Shown here: positions 5,516-5,969 of the stretch, one piece after another
Layout of the letters: every line of letters starts with the position of its first letter
How positions within the stretch are numbered: position 1 is the first letter of the stretch
Source of the DNA: Spirochaetaceae bacterium
GTDB taxonomy: Bacteria; Spirochaetota; Spirochaetia; DSM-2461
Direction: 5' to 3'
DNA length: 5,969 nt
Assembly: GCA_003246505.1 (NCBI GenBank)
Contig: QKAI01000267.1
Coordinates: forward strand, 1-5,969
Program-made: the position numbers and the translations under genes
The notes under the pieces: model-generated
The model's database searches: none
What the model was told of the DNA's origin: nothing
What the model saw: the letters and a program-made list of their open reading frames with translations, nothing else

Positions 5516-5932
5516 ATGGATATTTCCGACCTCATCGTGGAATTCTACGAAAGACTCTCCTCCTGGGAGAACGATACGGTCAAGGGCACGGACCTGACCC
5601 TGCCCCAGATGCACACCGTGGAGATACTGGGCATAAACGGCCCCATGATCATGAAAGACCTGGCCTCACGTCTGGGGGTGACCACGGGTACCCTCACCAT
5701 CGGCATTGACAATCTGGAGAAAAAGGGCCTTGTGGAAAGGATCGCCAATCCCCGGGACAGGCGGTCCTATCTCATATCCCTCACCCCGGCGGGGAAGAGT
5801 CACCAGGAGGAACACCACCGGGCCCACGCCCGCATGACGGAGGCGTCCCTTGCGGGATTCACGAATGGGGAGCGGGAGACCTTCCTCCTCTACCTGAGCC
5901 GATTCCTGGAGGGGCTGGACGGGGGGAGCTGA
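5516..5932 (+). CDS. MarR-family transcriptional regulator, possibly metal-responsive
   Basis: Predicted dimeric winged helix-turn-helix repressor of 138 residues, a normal MarR length. The first helix (about 3-20) is the dimer arm. LTLPQMHTVEILG leads into the DNA-binding domain MKDLASRLGVTTGTLT (46-61) with the recognition helix and the wing NPRDRRSYLISLTPAG (78-93), including the DRR signature. The C-terminal dimer helix is histidine-rich: H96, E98, E99, H100, H101 and H104. H33, E99, H100 and H104 fall where zinc sensor AdcR has metal ligands in my unaided alignment, so metal sensing is plausible. The gene is in the same frame as the ATPase and starts 15 bases after its stop. AAGGAG at 5492-5497 is too far (18 bp) and AGGGG at 5510-5514 too close for a standard ribosome binding site, suggesting coupling or a leaderless message. 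Likely target: the TTTG-N5-CAAA sites before the ATPase. Confidence 0.92.
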   Translation: MDISDLIVEFYERLSSWENDTVKGTDLTLPQMHTVEILGINGPMIMKDLASRLGVTTGTLTIGIDNLEKKGLVERIANPRDRRSYLISLTPAGKSHQEEHHRAHARMTEASLAGFTNGERETFLLYLSRFLEGLDGGS

Positions 5933-5936
5933 AGGA

Positions 5937-5969
5937 CTACCCCTCGATAAACCCGGCCATCTCCACAAA
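5937..5969 (-). CDS. C-terminal end of a convergent gene (partial)
   Basis: On the minus strand the last ten codons read FVEMAGFIEG and end at a TAG (5937-5939). The other strand has no start codon in this stretch. The stop lies 4 bp from the MarR stop, so the two genes would converge almost end to end. The fragment is too short to name, and an open stretch of this size could occur by chance. Confidence 0.4.
   Translation of the reverse strand, partial: FVEMAGFIEG

Overview
The window carries six complete bacterial protein genes, all on the + strand, plus the last codons of a convergent gene at the right edge. The coding DNA is GC-rich with many C- and G-ending codons, while the two regulatory gaps (916-1043 and 3591-3682) are AT-rich. 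No 16S or other phylogenetic marker is present. The gene families and base composition suggest a GC-rich, probably anaerobic bacterium; Spirochaetota, Synergistota or Desulfovibrio-like lineages are possibilities, but I cannot place it firmly.

Layout. (1) 16-915: a LysR-type regulator of the ArgP/LysG family, which controls basic amino acid export in other bacteria. Its target is probably upstream, outside the window. (2) 916-1043: a regulatory gap with a perfect 14-bp palindrome and an 11-bp-spaced direct repeat that resembles a Pho box. (3) 1044-3590: a tight three-gene operon encoding an exported beta-helix protein of the Cthe_2159-type carbohydrate-binding family, a VTC-family polyphosphate polymerase domain protein, and a DUF4956 membrane protein. 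(4) 3591-3682: a strong sigma70-like promoter bracketed by two sites of the form TTTG-N5-CAAA. (5) 3683-5932: a two-gene unit encoding a P1B-type heavy-metal ATPase and a MarR-family regulator. (6) 5937-5969: the C-terminal end of a convergent minus-strand gene.

How the genes may work together. The middle operon looks like a surface or polymer system: a cytosolic tunnel-fold enzyme predicted to make or handle polyphosphate, a membrane partner with a conserved arginine-rich segment, and a secreted repeat protein. A Pho-like box upstream would fit control by phosphate. The last two genes look like an autoregulated metal transport unit. The MarR protein has histidine and glutamate residues where the zinc sensor AdcR has its metal ligands, and the ATPase promoter carries two operator-like palindromes. 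The two most interesting points are this MarR/operator/ATPase circuit and the polyphosphate-type operon with its possible phosphate-responsive promoter.
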